Shown here one piece after another: positions 16,199 through 27,026 of a stretch of DNA of 64,000 nt (positions are counted from its first letter, which is position 1; each line of letters starts with the position of its first letter). The DNA comes from Deltaproteobacteria bacterium. Lineage in GTDB: Bacteria > Myxococcota_A > UBA9160 > UBA6930. The stretch covers positions 1 to 64,000 of the forward strand of contig JAJDAP010000127.1 in assembly GCA_029261795.1 (NCBI GenBank), read 5' to 3'. The notes under the pieces were generated by a model. That model had not been told where the DNA came from, searched no databases, and saw only the letters and a program-made list of their open reading frames with translations. A program made the translations under genes and the position numbers.

Positions 16199-16235
16199 CC
16201 GCCCACGCCAGCCGCGTCTCGGTATCCTCCGATTC

Positions 16236-16577
16236 GTGTCTGACCAAGCGCAGGAACGCGAAGGCCGCTGGCAGGCCTTCTATCGCGTGATTCGGCGCAT
16301 CCCGAAGGGCCGGGTCGCGACCTACGGGCAGATTGCGGAACTCGCGGGTTTTCCGCGCCACGCGCGACAGGTCGGATATGCGCTCCACGCCCTCGGCCGC
16401 TCGAAACCCCGGGTTCCGTGGCAGCGCGTCATCAACGCCCAGGGCGAGGTCAGCCAGCGTTCGGCGCCCGATGGCGACCGCCTGCAACGCGCCATCCTCG
16501 AAGCGGAAGGCATCGTCTTCGGCGGCAACGGAAGGGTGGATCTCGAGCGCTACGGCTGGCGCCCACGTCGACGTTAG
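16236..16577 (+). CDS. Alkyltransferase-like protein (ATL, MGMT family)
   Basis: A 113-aa DNA-binding protein of the O6-alkylguanine transferase family with no acceptor cysteine: the PCHR motif is replaced by PWQRVI (about residues 65-70). The Arg-finger helix region is RIPKGRVATYGQIAELAG (about 15-32), and the length matches ATL proteins such as YbaZ, which has the same Trp replacement. ATLs bind O6-alkylguanine and pass the lesion to nucleotide excision repair; uvrA lies 2.7 kb away. The start is GTG 16236. The gene converges on the MocR gene with a 4-bp overlap. Confidence 0.9.
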   Translation: MSDQAQEREGRWQAFYRVIRRIPKGRVATYGQIAELAGFPRHARQVGYALHALGRSKPRVPWQRVINAQGEVSQRSAPDGDRLQRAILEAEGIVFGGNGRVDLERYGWRPRRR

Positions 16578-18088
16578 GCAGCGGTACGAGCCGCCTTCTT
16601 GCCACGCCGATGCAGCTTGCGCGCGACCTCACCGATACGCGCGATTCCCTCGCGCACCTCGCCGGGCGTGAGCATCGCCACGGAGAGCATCAGATAGTCG
16701 CCGGCCTCGGGCCCCGACAGGAACGCCTCCGTCGGGCTCCAGCTGATGTCGGCGGCCCAGGCCTCGCTGCGCAGTGCCGTCGGATCGATGCCACTCGGAA
16801 GCGTGAGCCACAGGGAATGCCCGCCGGCCGGGCGACGCACGCGGGTGCCCGGGGGCATTTCGCTCGCGATCGCCTCGAGGGCGGCGTCGATCCGCTCGCC
16901 GACCTCGCGACGCGTGGCCCGCACGTGACGGTCGAGCCCCCCGCTCTCGATCCAGCGCGCAAGGGCCGCCTGCTCCAGGTGACTCGTACCCATGTCGGCA
17001 GCGAGCTTGGCGATCGCGAGCCGACTGATCAGCCGACGCGCGCCCACCACATAACCGATCCGCAGGGTCGGGAAGATCGCCTTCGAGAAGGTCCCGATCG
17101 TGATCACCTGGCCGGCGCGATCGAGCGTCTTCAACGCCGGAACGATCGGCTCGGCCAGGCGCATGTCGCCGTCGTAGTCGTCTTCGAGAATCGGAACTTG
17201 ATAGGCCTCGGCAAGCTCCAGAAGCTCGGCGCGCCTCGGATCCGAGAGCGTCACACCGGTTGGCGCCTGCACCGCGGGCGTACAGTAGACGAGCTTGAGT
17301 CGGCGACTGCGCAGCACGCTCGCCAGCTCGTCGGTGCGCAGGCCCTCCTCGTCGACCGGAATCGGGATCGCGTGTGCCCCGGCAGCGCCGAAGGTCCAGT
17401 CCGCGCCGAAGTAGCCCGGGCGCTCGATCGCGACGAAGTCGCCCGGGTCGAGCAGCACCCGCGACACCAGGTCGAGACCCTGTTGGGCGCCCGAGGTGAT
17501 CAGCACGTCGTCGACATCACAGACGATCCCCCGGGCGACGAGCCGCGACGCCAACGCCTGGCGCAGCGGCGCCCAACCGCGCGGATCGCCGGCGTTCGCG
17601 AACTGCGACAGGTCGTCCTCGAGTGCGCGCCCGAGAAACTTCCGCAGCGCGCGAAGCGGAAGCCCGCTCGGATCCGCCTTGCCCGCTCGAAAATCGAAGC
17701 GGACATCCGTGCGCGGGTCGAGGCTCGGCGGTAACCGGGTGGTTCGGGCGCGGGCGGAGAAGAGACCCTGCCAGGCGAAGGCGTGAGGCTCGGTGTCTCT
17801 GCGACTCAGCTCCGGGCGCGGCTCCAACGCCAGCGAGCCCAGCGGTCGTGCCGCAACGAAGGTGCCCCGGCCCACGTGGGACTGGACCCATTCGCCATCG
17901 GCCAGCAGTTGGTAGGCCCCGTTCACGGTGTTTCGCGAGAGCGCCAACGAGGCCGCCATCTCGCGGCTCGGCGGTAGTTTCTGGCCGGCCACGAGGCGAC
18001 CGACTTCGATCAAGCCTTGAAGATGGGCCGCGAGCTGCCGGTAGACCGGGACATCGAGCGCCGGATCGCTGCGGAAGGCCAGTTCCAT
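16574..18088 (-). CDS. MocR/PdxR-type regulator (GntR HTH fused to aminotransferase)
   Basis: A 504-aa chimeric regulator. The N-terminal winged helix (about residues 15-75) includes LPPSREMAASLALSRNTV and GRGTFVA, typical of GntR proteins. The C-terminal fold-type-I aminotransferase domain has GAQQGLDLVSRV, ILEDDYDGD and the PLP lysine in GTFSKAIFPTLRIGYV. These proteins sense PLP or an amino compound and control vitamin B6, GABA or related genes, normally from direct repeats near their own promoter. Such repeats lie just upstream at 18090-18144, which supports the ATG at 18088 over one 14 codons earlier. No B6 or GABA gene is adjacent, so the regulated gene is unknown. Confidence 0.9.
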   Translation of the reverse strand: MELAFRSDPALDVPVYRQLAAHLQGLIEVGRLVAGQKLPPSREMAASLALSRNTVNGAYQLLADGEWVQSHVGRGTFVAARPLGSLALEPRPELSRRDTEPHAFAWQGLFSARARTTRLPPSLDPRTDVRFDFRAGKADPSGLPLRALRKFLGRALEDDLSQFANAGDPRGWAPLRQALASRLVARGIVCDVDDVLITSGAQQGLDLVSRVLLDPGDFVAIERPGYFGADWTFGAAGAHAIPIPVDEEGLRTDELASVLRSRRLKLVYCTPAVQAPTGVTLSDPRRAELLELAEAYQVPILEDDYDGDMRLAEPIVPALKTLDRAGQVITIGTFSKAIFPTLRIGYVVGARRLISRLAIAKLAADMGTSHLEQAALARWIESGGLDRHVRATRREVGERIDAALEAIASEMPPGTRVRRPAGGHSLWLTLPSGIDPTALRSEAWAADISWSPTEAFLSGPEAGDYLMLSVAMLTPGEVREGIARIGEVARKLHRRGKKAARTAA

Positions 18089-18089
18089 G

Positions 18090-18144
18090 GGTCCATATTG
18101 GCACCAGATCGGGGCCGTTTCCAGGTCCAATTTGGTACCTGGTC
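18090..18144. promoter_or_regulatory. Direct-repeat operator for the MocR regulator
   Basis: Two 21-base direct repeats start at 18090 and 18124, 34 bases apart (about three helical turns). They share GGTCCA, TTGG and ACC and about 16 of 21 positions. Tandem repeats at such spacing are typical MocR/PdxR operators. They lie immediately upstream of the MocR start and 120-175 bases before the divergent SurA-like gene. Autoregulation is the simplest reading. Confidence 0.55.
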
Positions 18145-18264
18145 AGCGACCCAATCGCCCGCGGCTGGCTCTCGCGCTGCAGGTCCGGCCCGAACCCGTC
18201 AGCTGCGACCGACGTCAGAGCAAGCGTCGCGCGCGGGCGTTATGGTCCCGTGCTTGGAGGTCCC

Positions 18265-19241
18265 ATGAAGCCCTGGCTGCCCGTTTCGATCGCCCTGTCT
18301 CTCGCCGTTCCGAGCCTGATCAGCGCCGAGGAAGTGCTGCTCGACGGCATCGCGGCCCAGGTGGGCAGCGAGATCGTGTTGCTCTCCGAAGTCATGGTCG
18401 CCGCGGCGCCTAGCGAGCAGCGGGCCCGCGCTGCCGGCGCCAGCGAAGCAGACATCTCGACGATTCGCGGCCAGGCGCTCGACCGTGCCATCGAACGCGC
18501 GCTGATTCGTCAGGTCGTCCGCCGTGCCGAACTCGATGCCAGCGAAGCAGAAGTGGACGACGCGATCAGCGGCATCGCCGAAGAGAACCGCATCAGCGCG
18601 AGCGAACTCCGCGAGAGCGTCGAATCCCAGGGCATGCCGTACTCGGTCTACCGCGAGCGCATTCGCGCCGAGATCGAACACTCGAAGGTGATGAGCGGCA
18701 TCGTGGCCTCGCGCGTGCGCGTCTCCGAGGACGATATCAAGGACCTCTATCTGCAAGAGCTCGGCGAACAACCGGAAGGCGGCCAGGAGTTCTACTTGCG
18801 CCACATCATGGTGGCCGCCGGGCCCGGGCGCTCGATCGCCGAGACCTGCCAGGTGGCGGCTGCCGGTCGCGCTCGCATCGTTGCCGGCGAGGAGTTCATG
18901 CCGGTGGCATCGGAGATTTCCCAAGCCAACCCTGAAAGGGGAGGGGCGCTCGGCTGGATCCACGAACGCGAACTAGCAGGGTGGATGAAGCCGATCGTGC
19001 TCTCGCTCGGAAACGCCGGCCTCTCCGACGTCGTCGAAATGCCCTTCGGATGCAACCTGATCGAGCTGGTCGACAAGCGCATCTATGCGCCGGTCAGCTA
19101 CGAGCAGGCTCAGGCACCGCTCCACGGGCAACTGTTCAACCAGCAGATGGAAATCGAGTACACGAAGTTCATCGAAGAGCTGCGCGCCGATACCTACATC
19201 GAACGCAAGAACGTGTTCGCTGGCGCCGGGGCCGACCCCTC

Positions 19242-19245
<4 letters not shown>
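18265..19245 (+). CDS. surA: SurA-like periplasmic peptidyl-prolyl isomerase/chaperone
   Basis: A 326-aa exported protein. The signal peptide is about residues 1-21 ([21 protein letters not shown]). A SurA N-terminal domain follows ([17 protein letters not shown]). The parvulin rotamase domain, about 175-275, begins [13 protein letters not shown] and continues with GGALGWIHE and [14 protein letters not shown]. SurA homologues escort outer-membrane proteins through the periplasm. A strong ribosome site (GGAGG) precedes ATG 18265. Its stop overlaps the TTG start of uvrA (TTGA). With only one parvulin domain it is shorter than E. coli SurA (428 aa), so a PrsA-type role cannot be excluded. Confidence 0.82.
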
Positions 19246-22099
<2,854 letters not shown>

Positions 22100-22103
<4 letters not shown>

Positions 22104-22945
22104 ACCAGGAGCGCCGGCATCCGCCGATTCCCAGCCCGTTGTTGGCGTTCGGCGTCACCTCTGCCGCCTTGTTGACGCTGATGGTCGTGGCGATTCCGCT
22201 ATTCGAAGCGCTCGGTGGAACCACGGCCGTTGCCCTTGGAACCGTGGTCGCTCTGGGCGGCGTTGGGACCCTGCTCGCGCGGGTCGTTCCGGACCCGGCG
22301 GAGCTGCGTCTCGGTCTACGACCGCTCGAACTACGCTGGCTCGGCATCGCCCTGTTGCTGGTCCCGATCATCCTCTTCAGCAGCGAGCTCGACAACTGGA
22401 TCGCGGAGTGGCTGCCGCGGGCAGAACGAGGCGAGGCGCCGGACGGCTCCGCCCTGGCACTTCTCGAAGCGGCCATCGTCAGCGTCTTGCTGCTTCCGAT
22501 CCTCGAGGAGTTCTTCTTTCGTGGCGTACTGCTCCAGGGCGTCGCCGGTGCGATGCGCCCGATCGCGGCCTGCGTTTTCGTCGCGGCGTTGTGGGCGCTC
22601 TTCCGTGGGTTGTTGTTGGATTCGACCTACGCGGTCTCGATGGGGGCCGTCTCTCTTCTCGAAGGAACCCTGCTCGGCGTGCTCCGCTTCGCCTCGGGCT
22701 CGGTGTTCGCGCCCATCGCGTTCCGGGTGGTGGCCTCGGCGCTCGCCCTGCTGGTGTTCAGCTACCAGGAGGCGTTCCCGATCCCGGGCTTCACATCGGA
22801 CGGCGCCCACACGCCGATCGAATGGCTGCTGCTCGCCGCGCTCCCGGTGGCTCTGGGCCTGTTCCTCCTGCGCCGCGGTTGGCAGGAACGCGAGCCACTT
22901 CCCGAGCTTCCCCTGCTGGAAGAAGAGGACGGCGAGGCCTGGTAA
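22100..22945 (+). CDS. CPBP-family-like membrane protein, active site incomplete
   Basis: A 281-aa membrane protein with about seven hydrophobic segments. The CPBP (CAAX protease/bacteriocin-processing, Rce1-like) motif 1 is present as PILEEFFFRGVLL (E136, E137, R141). The family's two catalytic histidines, expected in F-x-x-x-H and H-x-x-x-N/B, are not found: the matching segments read FVAALWALFRG and APIAFRVVASAL. It may be an inactive relative or a divergent member. The GTG start overlaps the uvrA stop (GTGA), so the two are likely co-transcribed. The tail is acidic (ELPLLEEEDGEAW). Confidence 0.75.
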
Positions 22946-22954
22946 TACGCGGCC

Positions 22955-23452
22955 TCAGTCCGGCAGTCCGTCCTCGGTGATCGTCGACGCCGGGCCGCCC
23001 CCGTCGGGCCCGAGACGCCCGCCATCCCCGAAGTGACCGCGGCCGGGAACGTGATTCACCTCGACGCGGATGCCCTCGGGATCTTCGAACAACACCGAGT
23101 AGTAGCCGGGCGCGAAGGCGTCGAGCTGAGGCGGGTGAACGACGAGCCCGCCGAGTTCGCTCGCGACGAATCCATGCACCGCATCGACGTCTTCTCGGCT
23201 TCGCGCGCGAAGACAGAAGTGGTGCAGACCCGGGCGCCATTGATTGAAGCCGAGCTCATCCGGCCGGTCCTCGGGCGCCGCGCCACGAACGAGGATTCCC
23301 GTGCGGCTTCCGATGCAGTACACGATCCCGTCGCTGCGAATCAGCGTCTTCATCTCGAGGAAGTGACAGAGCTTCTCCCAGAACGGAACACAGACGTCGG
23401 GGTCTCGCACCGTCAGCTGGATATGGGCGATCCCGTTCAATTCGACGCTCAC
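22955..23452 (-). CDS. VOC/glyoxalase-fold family protein
   Basis: A 165-aa protein with paired beta-alpha-beta-beta-beta modules. Candidate metal ligands are in the first strand (GIAHIQLTV, His about 9), mid-protein (PGLHHFCLRA, His about 75) and the last strand (FEDPEGIRVEVNHV, Glu about 130). The fold covers glyoxalase I, dioxygenases and resistance proteins, so no reaction can be assigned. Its ATG overlaps the stop of the GDSL esterase gene (ATGA), indicating coupled translation. The C-terminal 25 residues are Gly-rich and outside the fold. Confidence 0.82.
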   Translation of the reverse strand: MSVELNGIAHIQLTVRDPDVCVPFWEKLCHFLEMKTLIRSDGIVYCIGSRTGILVRGAAPEDRPDELGFNQWRPGLHHFCLRARSREDVDAVHGFVASELGGLVVHPPQLDAFAPGYYSVLFEDPEGIRVEVNHVPGRGHFGDGGRLGPDGGGPASTITEDGLPD

Positions 23453-24138
23453 TCTGGCAACTCGATTCGCGCGCGGACCAACGGATCGATGGTATCGCGC
23501 CAGATCTCGTAGCCCGGGCCCAACAAGTGGAGTTCATCGTTGGCGAGTTCGTCACGGATCGATCCATCCTCAGCCACGAACTTCGGATAGAGATCGACGA
23601 AGAAGGCGCCGTGCTCCGGCATCCGACGCGCGAGCCGCGCGTTCAGCGATTCGATGGGCTCGCGATAGGAAGCGGCTCGCGGCAACACGCTCTGCACATG
23701 GACTTCGACGCCGGGCGCCTCGGCGTGAAGCCGGTCCACGATCTCTCCGATGTTGTCGACGATCTCGTCTTCGCTTAGCCCGATCGAAAGGTCGTTGGTC
23801 CCGATCTTCAGGAAGACCTTGGCGGGACGACCCACTGTTACCTGATGCAACCTCTCGAGGACGCCCTCCGTCACGTCTCCACCGATTCCCCGATTGTGGA
23901 CAGGGACGCCGGGGAAGAGTTCGTGCCAGCTTCCTCCCTCCGTGATCGAATCCCCGAGAAAGACCACGCTTCCCGGCGCGACAGCGAGGACTTCGAACTG
24001 CGATACCCAACGTTCGTGTGCCGGCTGGATGAAACTTCCGACGAGAACGCCGAAGCCGCCTCCCCAGATCAGCCAGGCGACGGCCGACAGCACCACCGCA
24101 TTCATCAGGAACGAGATTGCGATCAGAACCCGTTTCAT
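23449..24138 (-). CDS. GDSL/SGNH-family lipase-esterase, membrane-anchored
   Basis: A 229-aa SGNH hydrolase. An N-terminal hydrophobic segment (about residues 5-27) is a signal peptide or anchor. The four family blocks are visible: VVFLGDSITEGG (nucleophile Ser, about residue 63), NRGIGGDVT, KIGTNDLSIG and a C-terminal DELHLLGPGY with the Asp-x-x-His pair. It would hydrolyse ester bonds at the cell envelope; the substrate is unknown. It is the first gene of a two-gene unit with the VOC protein, overlapping by 4 bases. Confidence 0.88.
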   Translation of the reverse strand: MKRVLIAISFLMNAVVLSAVAWLIWGGGFGVLVGSFIQPAHERWVSQFEVLAVAPGSVVFLGDSITEGGSWHELFPGVPVHNRGIGGDVTEGVLERLHQVTVGRPAKVFLKIGTNDLSIGLSEDEIVDNIGEIVDRLHAEAPGVEVHVQSVLPRAASYREPIESLNARLARRMPEHGAFFVDLYPKFVAEDGSIRDELANDELHLLGPGYEIWRDTIDPLVRARIELPE

Positions 24139-24153
24139 CGAATCCCCTCGGCG

Positions 24154-25404
24154 CTAACGTAGATCTCGGGCCAGCCGCACGCCGCTGAACTGCCAGCGGG
24201 CGTCGGGATAGAAGAAGTTGCGATAGCTCGCGCGAACATGACCCGCCGGCGTCGCGCAGGAGCCGCCACGCAGCACCAGCTGGTTCGCCATGAACTTGCC
24301 GTTGTACTCGCCGAGTGCCCCCGGCGCCGCCGCGAAGCCCGGGTAGGGCGAGTAGGCGCTGCGCGTCCACTCCCAGACGTCGCCGAACAACTGGCGGAGC
24401 CCGGTTTCGTCGCCGGCAGCCGCTGGATGCAGCCGCCCGCTGGCAGCGAAGTTCCCCGCTACGGGCTGTGCGGCAGCGACGAGCTCCCACTCGGCCTCGG
24501 TGGGCAACCGCGCAGCGGCGTAGCTCGCGTAGGCATCGGCCTCGTAGACCGAAATGTGGGTGACGGGTTCTGCCGGGTCGACGGCTCGCAACCCCGCGAG
24601 CGTGTACTGGTGCCAGACCCCGTCGCATGACGTCCAGTATTCTGGCGCGTTCCAGCCACGTGTCTGGACCGCCGCCCAGCCATCACTCAACCAGAGCTCG
24701 GGCCGCGCATAACCATCGCGCTCCATGAACTCGAGCCACTCGCCGTTGGTAATCGGTCGCGTCGCCAACTCGAACGCCTCGATATGGGCCACATGGCGCG
24801 GTGCCTCGTTGTCGAAGTGAAAGCCCTCGCCGTGGTGTCCGATCTCGTAGAGGCCGCGCTCCATCGCGTGCCACTTCGATTCTGGCGCGCTGGCGGAAGC
24901 CTCCGCGCGCTCCCGGTACACCGGGTGCAGCGGGTTCTGACCGAACAAGTGCTTCAGGTCCGTCACCAGCAGTTCCTGATGCTGCTGTTCGTGATGCAAG
25001 CCGAGCTCGACCACGCTCCGGCTCTCTTCAGCCAGTGAGCCCGCCTCCAGCAACCCGAGGATCGCGTCGTCGACGTGCTTGCGGTAGCGCGCGACCTCGG
25101 CGATTCCCGGCCGCGTCACGAGCCCGCGATCGGGCCGTGCATACTGCTCGCCGACAGCGTTGTAGTAGGAGTTGAAGAGCACGCGATAGGCGGGATCGAA
25201 AGCCACGTAACCCGGCGCGGCCTTCTCCAGCACGAAGGTCTCGAAGAACCAGGTCGTATGCGCGCGGTGCCACTTCACCGGGCTTGCGTCCGGCATCGAC
25301 TGCGGCGTCTGGTCTTCCCCAGCCAGCGGTGCTGCCAGCGCCTCGGTGGCGCCCCGCACTTCGCGGTAGCGCGCGGTCAGGCTATCGGCGGCGGAGCCGG
25401 TCAT
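24154..25404 (-). CDS. egtB: EgtB-like sulfoxide synthase (DinB plus FGE-sulfatase domains)
   Basis: A 416-aa non-haem iron enzyme. The N-terminal DinB-like domain carries the candidate iron ligands (WHRAH at 45-49 and HHEQQH at 137-142). The C-terminal formylglycine-generating-enzyme-like domain (about 200-415) has TNGEWLEFM, LPTEAEWE, FGDVWEWT, VLRGGSCATP and YRNFFYPDARWQFSGVRLA. EgtB joins hercynine to cysteine or gamma-glutamylcysteine with O2 in ergothioneine synthesis. EgtD, the usual partner, is not nearby, so the pathway is not established here. Related enzymes (OvoA, SenA) share the fold; SenA is worth considering because this genome appears to use selenium, but no senB or senC neighbour is present. 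ATG 25404 is preferred; 25431 is possible. Confidence 0.82.
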   Translation of the reverse strand: MTGSAADSLTARYREVRGATEALAAPLAGEDQTPQSMPDASPVKWHRAHTTWFFETFVLEKAAPGYVAFDPAYRVLFNSYYNAVGEQYARPDRGLVTRPGIAEVARYRKHVDDAILGLLEAGSLAEESRSVVELGLHHEQQHQELLVTDLKHLFGQNPLHPVYRERAEASASAPESKWHAMERGLYEIGHHGEGFHFDNEAPRHVAHIEAFELATRPITNGEWLEFMERDGYARPELWLSDGWAAVQTRGWNAPEYWTSCDGVWHQYTLAGLRAVDPAEPVTHISVYEADAYASYAAARLPTEAEWELVAAAQPVAGNFAASGRLHPAAAGDETGLRQLFGDVWEWTRSAYSPYPGFAAAPGALGEYNGKFMANQLVLRGGSCATPAGHVRASYRNFFYPDARWQFSGVRLARDLR

Positions 25405-25545
25405 AGGCCCGCCACCATACAACAATTGCATATTCGAGCCCCGTCCCGGTTGGAGCCGAGTCCGTAGACCCGGAGCCCGGGCCCGCCGAGCGTCGCGGCC
25501 GGTCACCCCACCGGATCGTCGAATTCCGCCCGTTCGGCGCGGGGT

Positions 25546-26154
25546 CTAGAGGAGCCCGAGCCGCTCCGAAGAGGCGGCGCGAATCGCGGCCGTAACACTA
25601 TCTGGTGTTCCGGTGGCGTCGATCAGCTGAAGATACGGCCGCTGAATTTGCAGGTAGACCGCGCGGACCCGATCCAGGAAGTGCTGCTCCTCGAACACGG
25701 GCTCGGCAACGTCCCCTCGCAGTTTCACTCGCGCGAGCCCGGCGCCCGGATCCAGATCCAGCAGCAACACCAGATCTGGCGCCGGGAAACCCTCGCTCTC
25801 GTGGTCGCGAAGCAGCTTCTCCCAGTCGAAACCGCGGGCGCCTTGATAGGCCACGGTCGAGAGGTAGTAACGATCGGAGAGAACGATGGCCCCGCGCTCG
25901 AGCGCCGGAAGGATCACCTCGCGGACGTGGTCGCGGCGCTGTTCGAGGAACCAGGCCAACTCGGTTTCCGGTTCCACCGGCTTGCCACTCTTGGCCATGC
26001 CGCGGATCCGACGACCCGCCTCGGACCCGGCGTAGGGTTCCCCCGTGCGCACCACTTCGTATCCCGCGGCCTCGAGCGCAACCGCAAGCCGCTCCAACTG
26101 CGTCGACTTTCCGGTTCCATCGACGCCCTCGAACACGATCAGCCGACCGTTCAC
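25546..26154 (-). CDS. tmk: Thymidylate kinase
   Basis: A 202-aa kinase that phosphorylates dTMP to dTDP. The P-loop is FEGVDGTGKST (residues 8-18). The DRY-type motif is LSDRYYLSTVAYQG (about 92-105), and the substrate region is RTGEPYAGS. The lid is FEEQHFLDRVRAVY. The GTG start at 26154 gives the normal family length. It is separated from atpE upstream by a 480-bp intergenic block full of hairpins, so it is probably transcribed on its own. Confidence 0.95.
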   Translation of the reverse strand: MNGRLIVFEGVDGTGKSTQLERLAVALEAAGYEVVRTGEPYAGSEAGRRIRGMAKSGKPVEPETELAWFLEQRRDHVREVILPALERGAIVLSDRYYLSTVAYQGARGFDWEKLLRDHESEGFPAPDLVLLLDLDPGAGLARVKLRGDVAEPVFEEQHFLDRVRAVYLQIQRPYLQLIDATGTPDSVTAAIRAASSERLGLL

Positions 26155-26356
26155 GCGTGCGACCTCACCGTTGGTTCACACGGCGTCGCGCGTCGAACAG
26201 GAAGATGCGCGTAACTCCGTGTCCCTGCTCGCCTTCCGCGCGTTCGATCCATGGCCTGAGGTTGGCACGCGCGTTGCTCAAGGAAAAGGGTGGCGCGAGA
26301 GCGCTGCCCGCGACCGCCCCTAAACGGGACCGGGGGCCGAGCGGGCCGCGAGCCTT
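26155..26356. other. Intergenic stretch upstream of tmk, no gene seen
   Basis: No supported gene on either strand. A minus-strand frame ends in LSNARANLRPWIERAEG and similar, but it has no ribosome site and no family I can name. This stretch should hold the tmk promoter; no canonical -35/-10 pair stands out. It borders the hairpin block at 26357-26577. Confidence 0.35.
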
Positions 26357-26425
26357 CGGGCGGGGACTTGGTTGTGACACGGGATGAACAATATGGGGTG
26401 AGGCCCATGTCACTGTCCCCGCCCG
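26357..26425. repeat. REP-like imperfect hairpin (11-bp arms)
   Basis: CGGGCGGGGAC (26357-26367) and GTCCCCGCCCG (26415-26425) form an 11-bp perfect inverted repeat around a 47-base interior. A shorter TGACA/TGTCA pair lies inside. The arm ending in GGGGAC is typical of REP elements mobilised by REP-associated tyrosine transposases. The GTCCCCGC of its right arm can also pair with GCGGGGAC at 26441-26448, the outer part of the neighbouring hairpin. Confidence 0.6.
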
Positions 26426-26439
26426 GAGGACCGCATTGC

Positions 26440-26520
26440 AGCGGGGACGGACTCCTCAAGTTTCAAGATTGCAAAGTTGAAAACTTTGCAATCTTGAAAC
26501 TTGAGGAGTCCGTCCCCGCT
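26440..26520. repeat. 39-bp perfect inverted repeat with 3-nt loop (REP/MITE-like)
   Basis: Bases 26440-26478 and 26482-26520 are exact reverse complements around the loop GAA. The outer part is GC-rich (AGCGGGGACGG / CCGTCCCCGCT). The inner 24 bases are AT-rich (CTCAAGTTTCAAGATTGC and so on), unlike the surrounding genome. The GGGGAC/GTCCCC ends match the adjacent repeat. Length, perfection and base composition suggest a recently inserted non-coding mobile element rather than an ordinary terminator, although it would also stop or stabilise transcripts from either side. Confidence 0.75.
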
Positions 26521-26544
26521 CGTCGGTCGGGTGGCGGAACGAAG

Positions 26545-26577
26545 AAGGGCCGCCCGGTGTGGAACCGGACGGCCCTT
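26545..26577. terminator. Terminator of the atpZIBE operon
   Basis: AAGGGCCG (26545-26552) and CGGCCCTT (26570-26577) with an inner CCGG pairing form a strong hairpin 60 bases after the atpE stop. On the minus strand it is followed by a pyrimidine-rich TTCTTCG, so it likely terminates the atp operon. Confidence 0.65.
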
Positions 26578-26637
26578 CCTGGCGCCGACACAGGGAGTGG
26601 CGGCGCCAAGCCCAGAACGGCTTGGAATACGTTAGGC

Positions 26638-26958
26638 CTAGAGCTGGAACACGAGCAGGATCGCGATGACGAGGCCGTAGATCGCGATCGACTCGATCAG
26701 AACCATCCCGAGGATGAAGTTCGTGAACATGCTGCCCGCGGCGCCCGGGTTGCGGGCGATACCCGCCGTGGTGTTGCCCGCGGTCAGGCCCTGGCCAATA
26801 CCGCAACCGAGACCGGCGAGGCCCACGGCGAGGCCGGCGCCCAGCGCATAACCGAACTTGTGGCTCTCATCGCCACCGCCCGCGGCCTGCGCGAACGCAG
26901 CGACCGGCAGGAAGAAGACGACGAACGCCCAGAGGGCGAGCTTCATGAATTTCCGCAT
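26638..26958 (-). CDS. atpE: ATP synthase F0 subunit c
   Basis: A 106-aa rotor-ring proteolipid with an N-terminal signal-like extension (MRKFMKLALWAFVVFFLPVAAFA). Helix 1 contains GLGCGIGQGLTAG and the polar loop is ARNP. Helix 2 carries the ion-binding carboxylate Glu89 in MVLIESIAIYGL. Gln56, Glu89, Ser90 and Tyr94 correspond to residues that coordinate Na+ in sodium-type rings; the Thr after ES is Ile here. Ion specificity is therefore open. The start is ATG 26958, giving the family core plus leader. It is the last gene of atpZ-atpI-atpB-atpE and is followed by a terminator hairpin. Confidence 0.95.
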   Translation of the reverse strand: MRKFMKLALWAFVVFFLPVAAFAQAAGGGDESHKFGYALGAGLAVGLAGLGCGIGQGLTAGNTTAGIARNPGAAGSMFTNFILGMVLIESIAIYGLVIAILLVFQL

Positions 26959-27026
26959 TGGATTCTCCTGGTTGTCCCGCAATTTCCAACGGGAATGAAA
27001 GGCCTGGTCCGCCCGCGAACGACCGC

